A DNA stretch of 7,893 nt. It comes from Allobosea sp. Its GTDB lineage: Bacteria > Pseudomonadota > Alphaproteobacteria > Rhizobiales > Beijerinckiaceae. Within the stretch, counting starts at the first letter, position 1, and every line of letters starts with the position of its first letter. This document shows positions 1-6,302 of this stretch, in pieces. Location of the stretch: contig JAKFWE010000521.1 of the NCBI GenBank assembly GCA_021732895.1, positions 1 to 7,893 of the forward strand, written 5' to 3'. Below the pieces are notes generated by a model, which saw only the letters and a list, made by a program, of their open reading frames with translations, searched no databases and was not told the origin of the DNA. The translations under genes and the position numbers were made by a program.

Positions 1-432
1 TTCGTGCTGTCCGTGCTGGAACGGGTCGGACCGAACTACGCCACGCTGGCGCTGCCCGGCCACGGCAACCTCGCCATCGAAGGCGAGACGCTCTCGCTGC
101 GCGCCCGCCAGCGCCTCGCGCTGCGTGGGGACAGGGTCGATCTCCAGGGCCGGACCATGGCCTTCGTCGCCGACAGCGCGACCTGGCTCGGCAAGGCCCT
201 GACGGCGGTTGTCGGGGTCTGGCGCGTTTCCGCGCGGGAGCACCAGACCAGCGCCGAGACCATGACCGAGAAAGCGACGACGCGGATCGCGGTGGTGGAC
301 CAGCTCGATTCGCTCAGCGCCGACGCGCGCTCGGTCAAGATCGCCGGCATCGCCAGCGAGACCGCCCACAGCAAGGTCGTCGCCGTCGCCGAGGATCTGC
401 GCATGGACGGCAAGCGCATCAGCATGGGCTGA
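1..432 (+). CDS. DUF3540 domain protein, T6SS-associated (5' end off window)
   Basis: The reading frame is open from the first base and ends at TGA 430-432, so about 143 C-terminal residues are visible and the true start is off the left edge. Family members are usually near 200 residues, so roughly a quarter to a third is missing. Visible features are a beta-rich segment (GNLAIEGETLSLRARQRLAL), a helical middle (about residues 60-105), and a C-terminal ending of the form DGKRISMG that resembles the typical DUF3540 tail (DG-x-x-I-x-x-G). The family has no established biochemical activity. It is known from T6SS loci beside VgrG, DUF2169 and PAAR-like DUF4150 genes, and a role in spike or effector assembly is inferred. 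The TPR gene starts 7 bases downstream, so the two probably share a transcript. The family call rests on recognised sequence style, not on a search. Confidence 0.72.
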   Translation, partial: FVLSVLERVGPNYATLALPGHGNLAIEGETLSLRARQRLALRGDRVDLQGRTMAFVADSATWLGKALTAVVGVWRVSAREHQTSAETMTEKATTRIAVVDQLDSLSADARSVKIAGIASETAHSKVVAVAEDLRMDGKRISMG

Positions 433-439
433 CGGCACG

Positions 440-2251
440 GTGTCGCGCATCATGGAAGCCCCGGCCTTCGCGCCGATCACGGCGCGGGACCGCCTCGCGA
501 TCGCGCAGCGGCATATCGCGGCCGGCCGAATGGCGGAGGCCGAGGCGCTGCTGGGCGAATTGCTGCGCGCCGAGCCCGCGGACCCCGACGTGCTCAACGC
601 CTGGGGCGGGCTGGCGCTGGCGCGCAAGGATGCGCCGCGCGCCGCCGACATCCTCGCCGCCGCCGCGACCGCCTATCCGGACCATGCCGGGCTCGTCAAC
701 AATCTCGGCCTCGCCCATCAGGAGCAGGGACGCGCCGAAGATGCGCTGGTCTGTTTCGAGCGCGCCGTGGCGCTGGCGCCGGATTCGGACAGCGCCCTGC
801 ACACCCTGGCGATGGCGCGGTTCTTCAACGGCGACCCGGCCGGCGCCCGTGAGGCGGCGGACCGGCTCCTGGCGCGCGTCCCCGATTCCGCCGACGCCCT
901 CGGCCTTCTGGGGCTGGTCGCCCTGGCATTGGGCGAAAGCGAGGAAGCCGAGCGGCGGCTGCGCGCGGCGCTCGCGCTGCGGCCCGACGACGCGGCGACC
1001 CTGCGTGCGCTTTCGGTCTGCTGCCGCGAGCGCCGTCTCGGCGCGGAGGCGCTGCATCTGGCCGAGCGTGCGCATCTTTGCGCCCCGCTCGACAGCGACG
1101 CGATGGAGCATCTGGCGCGCTGCGAGGCCGAGGCCGGTCTTTTCGATCGGGCGCTGGCGACCTGCCGCAAGCTGCTCGCCTTCGCGCCGAACCATCTCGG
1201 CATGCGCGAGCTGCTGGCGCGGCTGCTGATCGTGCGGGGGGAGCCCGATCTCGGCATCGCCGAACTCTCGAGGCGGGTGAAGGCGGAGCCGCGCTCCGTC
1301 GAGGCGCTGCTGGCGCTGGCCGGCGCGCTGCGTTTCGCGGGCAGGCCCGACCAGGCCGCGCCTTTCCTCGACCACGCGGTGAAGCTGGCGCCCGACGATC
1401 CCGCCATCCTGCGACGGCGCGAGGAGTTGGCGCTGACGCGCGGCCGCTTCCCGCCGCCCCTGGAAGCCGCCATCGACGCCTCGGCGCTGGTCGTCGCTCC
1501 GGAAGGGATGTCGGCGCCGGATTTCATCCTGCTGTCGCGCTTCCTGGTCAGGCGGGCGCGGGCGGGGCTGCCGGTTCGGCTGATGGCCGACGATCTCTTC
1601 GCGCCGCTCGCCGGAAGCCTCGTCGCGCCGCCGCGCCTCGTGTCTGACGCCGCGCCGGACGAGCCAGCGGTTCCGCTCCCGCTGCTGCTGCGCGCCTTCG
1701 ATCTCGAGGCCGATCCCGTCTCCACCGACGCACCCTACATGCGGGCCGATCCCGAGCGGGCCGCGACATGGTTCGCGGCGCTGCGCGAGCATCCCAGGCC
1801 CTGGATCGGCGTGCTCTGGGAGAGCGAACCGACCGGCTTGTCCATGGCGGCGGTGCGCGCCGCGCTGCCCTCCGCAGCCAGCGCGATCAGCCTGATGATG
1901 GGCGCGGGCCGGCACGAACTGAGGCACTGGCCCGAAGCGATCGACGCCGGCCGCCATTTCGACGGGTTCGACGACATGATCGCGGCGATCTCGCAACTCG
2001 ACATCGTCATCGGCCCCGATGTCGCCGCGCTGCATCTCGCGGGCGCGCTCGGTCGGCCGGGGCTGGCGCTGGTCGAGGCCGGGTTTGCCTGGTGCTGGGC
2101 CGCGCGCGAGGGGCGGGCGCTGTGGTATCCGAGCGTCGGCGTCGTCCCGCAGCCGCGCGCCGGCGACTGGACCCAGGTCGTCGAAACCGCGCGCGCGGCG
2201 CTGTCGCTGCGGCTCGCCGAAGCGGCGCCGTCCGATCCGCCATTTCAGTGA
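440..2251 (+). CDS. TPR-repeat protein with C-terminal GT9-like glycosyltransferase domain
   Basis: 603 residues from GTG 440; an in-frame ATG at 452 would give 599. Neither start has a strong ribosome site, and the 7-base gap after the DUF3540 stop suggests translational coupling. Residues about 15-325 form eight to nine tetratricopeptide repeats of about 34 residues (for example NNLGLAHQEQGRAEDALVCF), a protein-binding solenoid. Residues about 340-600 match the glycosyltransferase-like domain often fused to TPRs. A Rossmann-like half ends in APYMRADPERA. A second half carries LDIVIGPDVAALHLAGALG (Asp527, His532) and ends with WYPSVGVVPQPRAGDW (562-577). The usual Asp-Thr/Ser step is Asp-Val here, and the early Gly-Asp motif of active relatives reads Pro-Asp, so activity may be altered. 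No signal peptide or membrane segment is seen, so it is likely cytoplasmic. The neighbour suggests a T6SS accessory role, which is inference. Confidence 0.85.
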   Translation: MSRIMEAPAFAPITARDRLAIAQRHIAAGRMAEAEALLGELLRAEPADPDVLNAWGGLALARKDAPRAADILAAAATAYPDHAGLVNNLGLAHQEQGRAEDALVCFERAVALAPDSDSALHTLAMARFFNGDPAGAREAADRLLARVPDSADALGLLGLVALALGESEEAERRLRAALALRPDDAATLRALSVCCRERRLGAEALHLAERAHLCAPLDSDAMEHLARCEAEAGLFDRALATCRKLLAFAPNHLGMRELLARLLIVRGEPDLGIAELSRRVKAEPRSVEALLALAGALRFAGRPDQAAPFLDHAVKLAPDDPAILRRREELALTRGRFPPPLEAAIDASALVVAPEGMSAPDFILLSRFLVRRARAGLPVRLMADDLFAPLAGSLVAPPRLVSDAAPDEPAVPLPLLLRAFDLEADPVSTDAPYMRADPERAATWFAALREHPRPWIGVLWESEPTGLSMAAVRAALPSAASAISLMMGAGRHELRHWPEAIDAGRHFDGFDDMIAAISQLDIVIGPDVAALHLAGALGRPGLALVEAGFAWCWAAREGRALWYPSVGVVPQPRAGDWTQVVETARAALSLRLAEAAPSDPPFQ

Positions 2252-2271
2252 GCCGGCCGCTCAGGCCGGCT
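2251..2271. terminator. Stem-loop between convergent genes, possible bidirectional terminator
   Basis: AGCCGGCC at 2251-2258 and GGCCGGCT at 2264-2271 form a perfect 8-bp stem with a 5-base loop. The stem begins on the last base of the TPR stop codon, and its right arm lies in the last codons of the DMT gene, whose stop (2261-2263) is in the loop. The position between converging genes fits a shared terminator. Neither strand has a T tract after the stem, so intrinsic termination would be weak; it may instead protect 3' ends or assist Rho-dependent ending. Confidence 0.4.
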
Positions 2272-3187
2272 TCGTCCACGTGACCAGCACGATGCCGCCG
2301 ACGACGAGCGCGAAGCCGATGAGATGATAGGCCGCCAGCCGCTCGCCCAGGAAGGCGACGGCGAGCGCGGCGCTGAAAATCGGCAGCAGATGCATGAACA
2401 TGCCGGTTCGGCCGGGGCCGAGCGTCGCGACCGTGCGGTTCCAGAAGATATAGGCCAGGATCGACGGGAAGATCGCGAAATAGAGCAGCGCGCCGGCGCT
2501 GCGCGCCGTAACGGAGAAGCCGCCGCGCACGGCGTATTCCAAGGCGACGAGCGGCAGGTGGAACGCCACGCCGAAGCCGATCGTGACGAACAGGAACGCC
2601 ATCGGATGCAGGCCGAGCGGCCGCCAGCGGATCAGCACGGTGTAGAGCGCCCAGAAGCTCATGCCGGCCAGCACCATCAGGTCGCCCCGGTTGAGTCCAA
2701 GCGCGACCAGACTGGCGCTGTCGCCGCGCAGGATCACCACGCCAGCGCCCGCGAGCGAAACCAGCACGCCCGCGATCTGCCTCGGGCCGAGCCTCTGCTT
2801 CAGGATGAGGAAGGCGAGCAGGAAGGTCGCGATCGGCAGGAGCGAGTTGACCAGCGCGCCGTTCACGACCGTCGTGTGATGCAGCGCCGCATAGACGAAG
2901 CAGTTGAAGGCGGTGACGCCGATCGCTCCCAGAGCGGCCAGGAACCGCCAGTTGGCGCGGATGCGGACGGCCTCCGCCCGCAGCGGCCCGAGGCAGAACG
3001 GCGCCAGGATGGCCAGCGCCAGCGCCCAGCGCCAGAACGACATCTGGATCGGCGGAATCTCGTCGCGCAGCAGCCGCGCGAACAGGAAGTTGCCCGACCA
3101 GAACAGCGGCGGCAGCGTCGCCAGCAGCCAGGCCGAAAATGGCGGCGCCGCGGCGGCGTCAGCGGGGGGATTGCCGGAGGTCGCCAC
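2261..3187 (-). CDS. EamA/DMT-superfamily transporter
   Basis: 308 residues starting with GTG at 3187, ten bases after the permease stop codon. A weak AGGT lies about 8 bases before the GTG, so coupling to the permease is likely. The protein has the usual length and layout of the drug/metabolite transporter superfamily: ten hydrophobic segments (about 19-40, 48-66, 80-102, 108-126, 134-154, 167-185, 193-215, 228-248, 262-280, 285-304) as two EamA repeats. The last repeat has the family signature LLPIFSAALAVAFLGERLAA followed by a final glycine-rich helix. Family members are inner-membrane exporters of amino acids, nucleobases or other metabolites; the substrate cannot be read from sequence. 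As the last gene of an uptake operon it could export a product or analogue of the imported compound, which is inference. Its C-terminal codons lie inside the convergent stem-loop. Confidence 0.9.
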   Translation of the reverse strand: MATSGNPPADAAAAPPFSAWLLATLPPLFWSGNFLFARLLRDEIPPIQMSFWRWALALAILAPFCLGPLRAEAVRIRANWRFLAALGAIGVTAFNCFVYAALHHTTVVNGALVNSLLPIATFLLAFLILKQRLGPRQIAGVLVSLAGAGVVILRGDSASLVALGLNRGDLMVLAGMSFWALYTVLIRWRPLGLHPMAFLFVTIGFGVAFHLPLVALEYAVRGGFSVTARSAGALLYFAIFPSILAYIFWNRTVATLGPGRTGMFMHLLPIFSAALAVAFLGERLAAYHLIGFALVVGGIVLVTWTKPA

Positions 3188-3197
3188 GCGCGGCGAC

Positions 3198-4004
3198 CTA
3201 CCGGCCCGCGCCCGCGCGCGCCGAGCGCCGCTCGGTGTAGCGGCCGAGCACCGTGTTGACGCCGACCGCGAGGATGAAGACGACGATCAGCAGCGCATAC
3301 ATGCGTGGCATGTTGAAGGTGGCGTAGGTCTGGATGACGGCGTAGCCGAGCCCCTGATTGGCGAGTTTGGTCTCCGCCAGAAGCGTGCCGATGATCGCGA
3401 CGCCAAGCCCGATCCGGATGCCGTTGATCACCGGCGCGCGCATCGCCGGCAGATAGATGTGGCGGATCATCTGCCATGAGTTCAGCCTGAAGCTCAGCCC
3501 GACGCGGATCAGCACCTGGTCGATCTCGCGCATCGCCCCGGCGACGCTGATCGCCACGGGGAAAAAGGACGACAGCGCTCCCATCGCGATCTTCGAGCCC
3601 GGCCCGACGCCGAACCACATGATCATGATCGGGAAGAAGATGATCTTCGGAGTAGGCCCGAGATAGTGCAGGAAGGGCTCGTAGGCCTGCTGCAGGAAGC
3701 GGCTGCGCCCGAGCGCTATGCCCGTGGCGATGCCGGCGACGCCGCCGATCGCGATCGCGACCGAGACCTCGCCGATGGTGACGCCGAGATCGGCGTAGAA
3801 GCGCGGGTCGATCAGGATCGAGGCGAGCTCGCGCAGGATGCGAAACAGCGACGGCACGACGTCGCGATAGAGCAGCCCGGACTGCGCCATGCCCTCCCAG
3901 ACCAGCAGCACGACCGCGACGATGCCGAGCCGCGTCAGCAGCACGGCGCGCGTTTCGTCGATCAGGGCGCGCTTCGGGGCGGGGGCGGCGATGGCGCTGG
4001 CCAT
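3198..4004 (-). CDS. ABC transporter permease, SsuC/TauC type
   Basis: 268 residues from ATG 4004, with GGAG 8 bases upstream on the - strand. It is an inner-membrane subunit of a nitrate/sulfonate/taurine-type importer (BPD_transp_1 family). Hydrophobic segments lie at about 22-41, 72-98, 112-133, 137-157, 191-211 and 235-253. The cytoplasmic EAA loop that contacts the ATPase is at about 158-190: Gly169 followed by IRHIYLP and then the INGIRIGLG helix. TPKIIFFPIMIMWFG (118-131) is also typical of SsuC-like permeases. The gene sits 70 bases after the binding-protein gene and 10 bases before the DMT gene, on the same strand. The preceding binding protein is the natural partner. No ATP-binding subunit lies next to it, which is unusual because SsuB/TauB-like genes normally adjoin. 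Confidence 0.93.
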   Translation of the reverse strand: MASAIAAPAPKRALIDETRAVLLTRLGIVAVVLLVWEGMAQSGLLYRDVVPSLFRILRELASILIDPRFYADLGVTIGEVSVAIAIGGVAGIATGIALGRSRFLQQAYEPFLHYLGPTPKIIFFPIMIMWFGVGPGSKIAMGALSSFFPVAISVAGAMREIDQVLIRVGLSFRLNSWQMIRHIYLPAMRAPVINGIRIGLGVAIIGTLLAETKLANQGLGYAVIQTYATFNMPRMYALLIVVFILAVGVNTVLGRYTERRSARAGAGR

Positions 4005-4037
4005 GAGGCGTGCTCCGGTCGGGTCGAGATATTTGCG

Positions 4038-4061
4038 CCCGGCCTCTTTGCGGAGGCCGGG
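4038..4061 (-). other. Perfect 9-bp stem-loop between binding-protein and permease genes
   Basis: CCCGGCCTC at 4038-4046 pairs fully with GAGGCCGGG at 4053-4061 around a 6-base loop, within the 70-base gap between the binding-protein stop and the permease start. No T tract follows on the - strand, so it is a poor intrinsic terminator. In known binding-protein operons (for example malE-malF) hairpins in this position stabilise the upstream message, so the binding protein is made in excess over the permease. That role is inferred here from position and stem strength. Confidence 0.5.
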
Positions 4062-4074
4062 AGCGTCGGTCGCG

Positions 4075-5037
4075 TCAGCGCGGCGGAATCTGGAACAGCT
4101 CGGCGAGCTGCTCCTTGGTGAGCGGCTGGGACGTGTATTTCAGCGCCACCGCGTCCGGAACGATGGTTTCGAGCCCGACGATCGCATCGGGGTTCAGCGC
4201 AGGCTTCGGAAAGAAATCGTCGCGCGTGCGCTTCGCGATTCCCTCCGGGATGCCGACGAAATCGGCATAGGCCTTCAACGCCGCAGGATCGGAATACATC
4301 GCATCGATGGTCTCGCGATAGGCCTTCATGTAGCGCTCGATCAGCGGCTTCTTGCTTTGCAGCGTCGCCGTGTTGACGACGAGCAGCCGCACCGTCTGGC
4401 TCTGGAAGGCCTTGGTGTCGTTGCCGGTGGCGATGACCCGGATCTGCTTCTCGTCGAGCTGCTTTAGTCCGAAGGGCGGCGCCGACCAGCCGACGTCGAT
4501 CTGGCCCGACATCACCTGCGTCAGCGTCGGGGCCGGACCGCCGGTCGCGGTCGGGCGCGGCTTGATGCCGTTCTCCTTGATGAAGGCGTTGACGACGCCG
4601 TGGGTCGAGGAGCCGTTGGTCGAATAGGCGACGGTCCGGCCCTCGAAATCCTTCAGCGTCTGGACCGGCGAATCCGCCTTCACGTACCAGAACAGATCCT
4701 GTCCGCCGGTCGTCTCGGCTCCGATCACGCGGATCGGGGCTCCCTTGGAATAGGCCGAGAGCGCGCCCATGATCCCGACGGCGACGCCGATATCGACGCT
4801 GTTCGACAGCACGGCCTGCTGCGTCTCGCCGCCGCCCTGCGTGTAGAGCATCTCGAGTTCGAGATTGTGCTTCTTGAAGATGCCGAGCCTTGTGCCGACT
4901 TCGGAAATCGAAGTGTCCCAGTTGCCGCGCTGGCCGATGGCGAGCTTCAGCTTGTCCTGCGCCACGGCGCCTTGCGTCATGCCGGCCATCAGGCCGATCG
5001 CCGCCAGCGCCAGGCCCATTCGCGTGATCCGTTGCAT
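4075..5037 (-). CDS. ABC transporter substrate-binding protein, NMT1/SsuA-like
   Basis: 320 residues from ATG 5037. The start is fixed by AGGGAGA eight bases upstream and by a classic signal peptide: basic MQRITR, a hydrophobic core at 8-20, and an AVA-Q signal peptidase I site at 26/27. The frame is open further upstream, but that part lacks membrane-export features and overlaps the next gene. The mature protein has the periplasmic-binding type II fold of the aliphatic sulfonate/nitrate/thiamine-precursor group. Visible hallmarks are an N-terminal strand (KLKLAIGQRG), a segment reading VGTRLGIFKKHNLELEM, a QQAVLSNSVDIGVAV segment, and a hinge-side stretch (LKDFEGRTVAYSTNGSSTHG). It would capture ligand in the periplasm and deliver it to the permease encoded 70 bases downstream. 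The ligand is unknown; an organic anion is a reasonable guess. Confidence 0.92.
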   Translation of the reverse strand: MQRITRMGLALAAIGLMAGMTQGAVAQDKLKLAIGQRGNWDTSISEVGTRLGIFKKHNLELEMLYTQGGGETQQAVLSNSVDIGVAVGIMGALSAYSKGAPIRVIGAETTGGQDLFWYVKADSPVQTLKDFEGRTVAYSTNGSSTHGVVNAFIKENGIKPRPTATGGPAPTLTQVMSGQIDVGWSAPPFGLKQLDEKQIRVIATGNDTKAFQSQTVRLLVVNTATLQSKKPLIERYMKAYRETIDAMYSDPAALKAYADFVGIPEGIAKRTRDDFFPKPALNPDAIVGLETIVPDAVALKYTSQPLTKEQLAELFQIPPR

Positions 5038-5057
5038 CGTCGTCGTCTCCCTGTTGC

Positions 5058-5078
5058 GCCCCGCCGGGCGGGGCTTTT
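5058..5078. other. GC hairpin with T run, upstream of the binding-protein ribosome site
   Basis: GCCCCGC at 5058-5064 pairs with GCGGGGC at 5068-5074 around a 3-base loop, followed on the + strand by TTTT (5075-5078). It looks like an intrinsic terminator reading rightwards, but no + strand gene enters it. On the - strand the T run becomes an A run before the stem, and the stem ends only about 8 bases before the ribosome site of the binding-protein gene. It could therefore affect translation or mRNA ends of that gene, or stop antisense transcripts. Confidence 0.35.
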
Positions 5079-5153
5079 CGATGGGATCGCCCGCTTCCGC
5101 TCGTGGCGGCGGATTGCGGCGCGGTCCCCTGGATGCGATCCCCTGGCCGGGGA

Positions 5154-6146
5154 CTATATCTTGAACCCTTCGAGCGTCGATGGGTGGAACAGCTCCTCGA
5201 TCGTCACCGGTCGGTTCGAGAGGCCCTGGGCGTGGTGGGCGGCGAGGAAGGCGTCGAGCACGTGCCGGTTGGCGGCCACGCCATAGGACCAGAAATCCGC
5301 GCCCATCAGCGTTCGCGCGTCCTGCAGCCGCTCCTCGACGAAGGGCAGCGTGATCTTGGTGGCGGAGGTGTCCGCCAGCTTGGCCAGCGCGGCGGCCTTC
5401 GATTGCTCGAACGCCTTGAGCAGCGCCGCCGGCAGCCAGGGCTGCGCTTCGACGATCGTGCGGCGCACGCCGAGAATATGCATGATCGGGAATATCGCGG
5501 TGCGCCTGTAGTAGTCGCTCGCTGCGGCGGCCGAGTCGGCGAAGAGCCGGCCGACCAGAGGGTGCCCCTGGTCGAAGCACGAGGGCGAGCGCGGCCCGAT
5601 GAAGCCGTCGATCTCGCCGTCCATGAGCATCTGGTTGAGCGACTTGTCGTCGGGTGCCTGCTCCAGCCGGATGTCCGGCGGCAGCTTGACGGCGATCTTT
5701 TCCGCCCGCCCGGGCTGCTCGATGCCGCCGCGCACCCAGGTCACCTCGGCCGGCCTGACGCCATGGTCGCTCTCCAGCATGGCGCGAATCCAGACGCAGG
5801 CGGTGAGCTGGTATTCCGGGCAGCCGATGCGCTTGCCCCTGAGATCCTGAGGGCTGTCGATGCCGCGATCGGTGCGGATGAAGACGCCGCTGTGGCGAAA
5901 GGCGCGCGACAGGAAGGCCGGCACGCCGACATAGGGGCTGTCGCCGTTGGCCGTCTTGACGGTGAAGCTCGACAGCGACAATTCGCAGACGTCGAACTCG
6001 GCGTGCCGGAAGGCGCGGAAGAAAATCTCCTCCGGCGCCAGCGTCATGAACACGGGATCGACGCCGTCGATCTGCACCGCGCCGTCGATCAGGGGCCGGT
6101 TGCGGTCATAGTCGCCGATGGCGACGGACAGGCGCAGATCGGACAA
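5154..6146 (-). CDS. Pht5-family protein (4,5-dihydroxyphthalate decarboxylase-like)
   Basis: 330 residues from TTG 6146, chosen because GGGAGG lies five bases upstream and the recognisable start (LRLSVAIGDYDRN) follows directly. The next in-frame ATG is at residue 34, inside conserved sequence. Length and sequence style fit proteins annotated as 4,5-dihydroxyphthalate decarboxylase (Pht5, about 330 residues), which removes one carboxyl group of 4,5-dihydroxyphthalate to give protocatechuate. The fold relates to periplasmic-binding type II proteins: IDSPQDLRGKRIGCPEYQ (96-113) is the familiar interlobe segment. No signal peptide is present, so it should be cytoplasmic, which argues against an ordinary binding protein. 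I know no catalytic motif to verify here, and many relatives in ABC operons are untested, so the activity is uncertain. It lies 116 bases before the secreted binding protein and 156 bases after LysR, probably in one operon. It could be a decarboxylase or an intracellular ligand-binding protein. Confidence 0.75.
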   Translation of the reverse strand: MSDLRLSVAIGDYDRNRPLIDGAVQIDGVDPVFMTLAPEEIFFRAFRHAEFDVCELSLSSFTVKTANGDSPYVGVPAFLSRAFRHSGVFIRTDRGIDSPQDLRGKRIGCPEYQLTACVWIRAMLESDHGVRPAEVTWVRGGIEQPGRAEKIAVKLPPDIRLEQAPDDKSLNQMLMDGEIDGFIGPRSPSCFDQGHPLVGRLFADSAAAASDYYRRTAIFPIMHILGVRRTIVEAQPWLPAALLKAFEQSKAAALAKLADTSATKITLPFVEERLQDARTLMGADFWSYGVAANRHVLDAFLAAHHAQGLSNRPVTIEELFHPSTLEGFKI

Positions 6147-6302
6147 GCCAGCCTCCCGGCCGGCGCGGAGGCAGGCCTTCCTGATTTTTCGACAGGATGC
6201 GGCGCCTTGGCCGTGGCGACAAAGACTTCCGCTGGCTGAGAGTGAGACGCGCCCGTTATGGCGCGATCGCCCTCGGGGTTCGGGCCGGCCCCCGCAGCCG
6301 GT
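6147..6302 (-). promoter_or_regulatory. Intergenic region with hairpin over the Pht5-like ribosome site
   Basis: This 156-base gap separates the LysR stop from the Pht5-like start. GCCTCC at 6151-6156 pairs with GGAGGC at 6167-6172. On the - strand the 3' arm contains the GGGAGG ribosome site of the Pht5-like gene, so the hairpin could hide it. Nearer LysR, 6274-6278 (CGGGG) and 6290-6294 (CCCCG) enclose a GC-rich palindromic loop, a possible weak terminator without a T tract. No convincing -35/-10 pair was found. The gap may also hold a LysR operator, but no clear T-N11-A dyad stands out. Confidence 0.35.

Noticed and set aside
419..2035. 538-residue open frame on the - strand opposite the TPR gene
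   Set aside because: It is Arg/Gly/Gln-rich low-complexity translation typical of the antisense of a GC-rich gene, while the + strand encodes recognisable TPR and GT9-like sequence.
2324..3259. 311-residue + strand frame opposite the DMT gene
   Set aside because: It is Arg/Gln/Glu-rich and antisense to a clear ten-helix EamA protein; no domain is recognisable.
3666..4467. + strand frames opposite the permease and binding-protein genes
   Set aside because: Composition is typical of antisense shadows, with no ribosome site or domain, and the opposite strand holds clear transporter genes.
5038..5580. Longer upstream start for the binding-protein gene
   Set aside because: The extension overlaps the Pht5-like gene and has no known domain. 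The ATG at 5037 has a good ribosome site and begins a canonical signal peptide.
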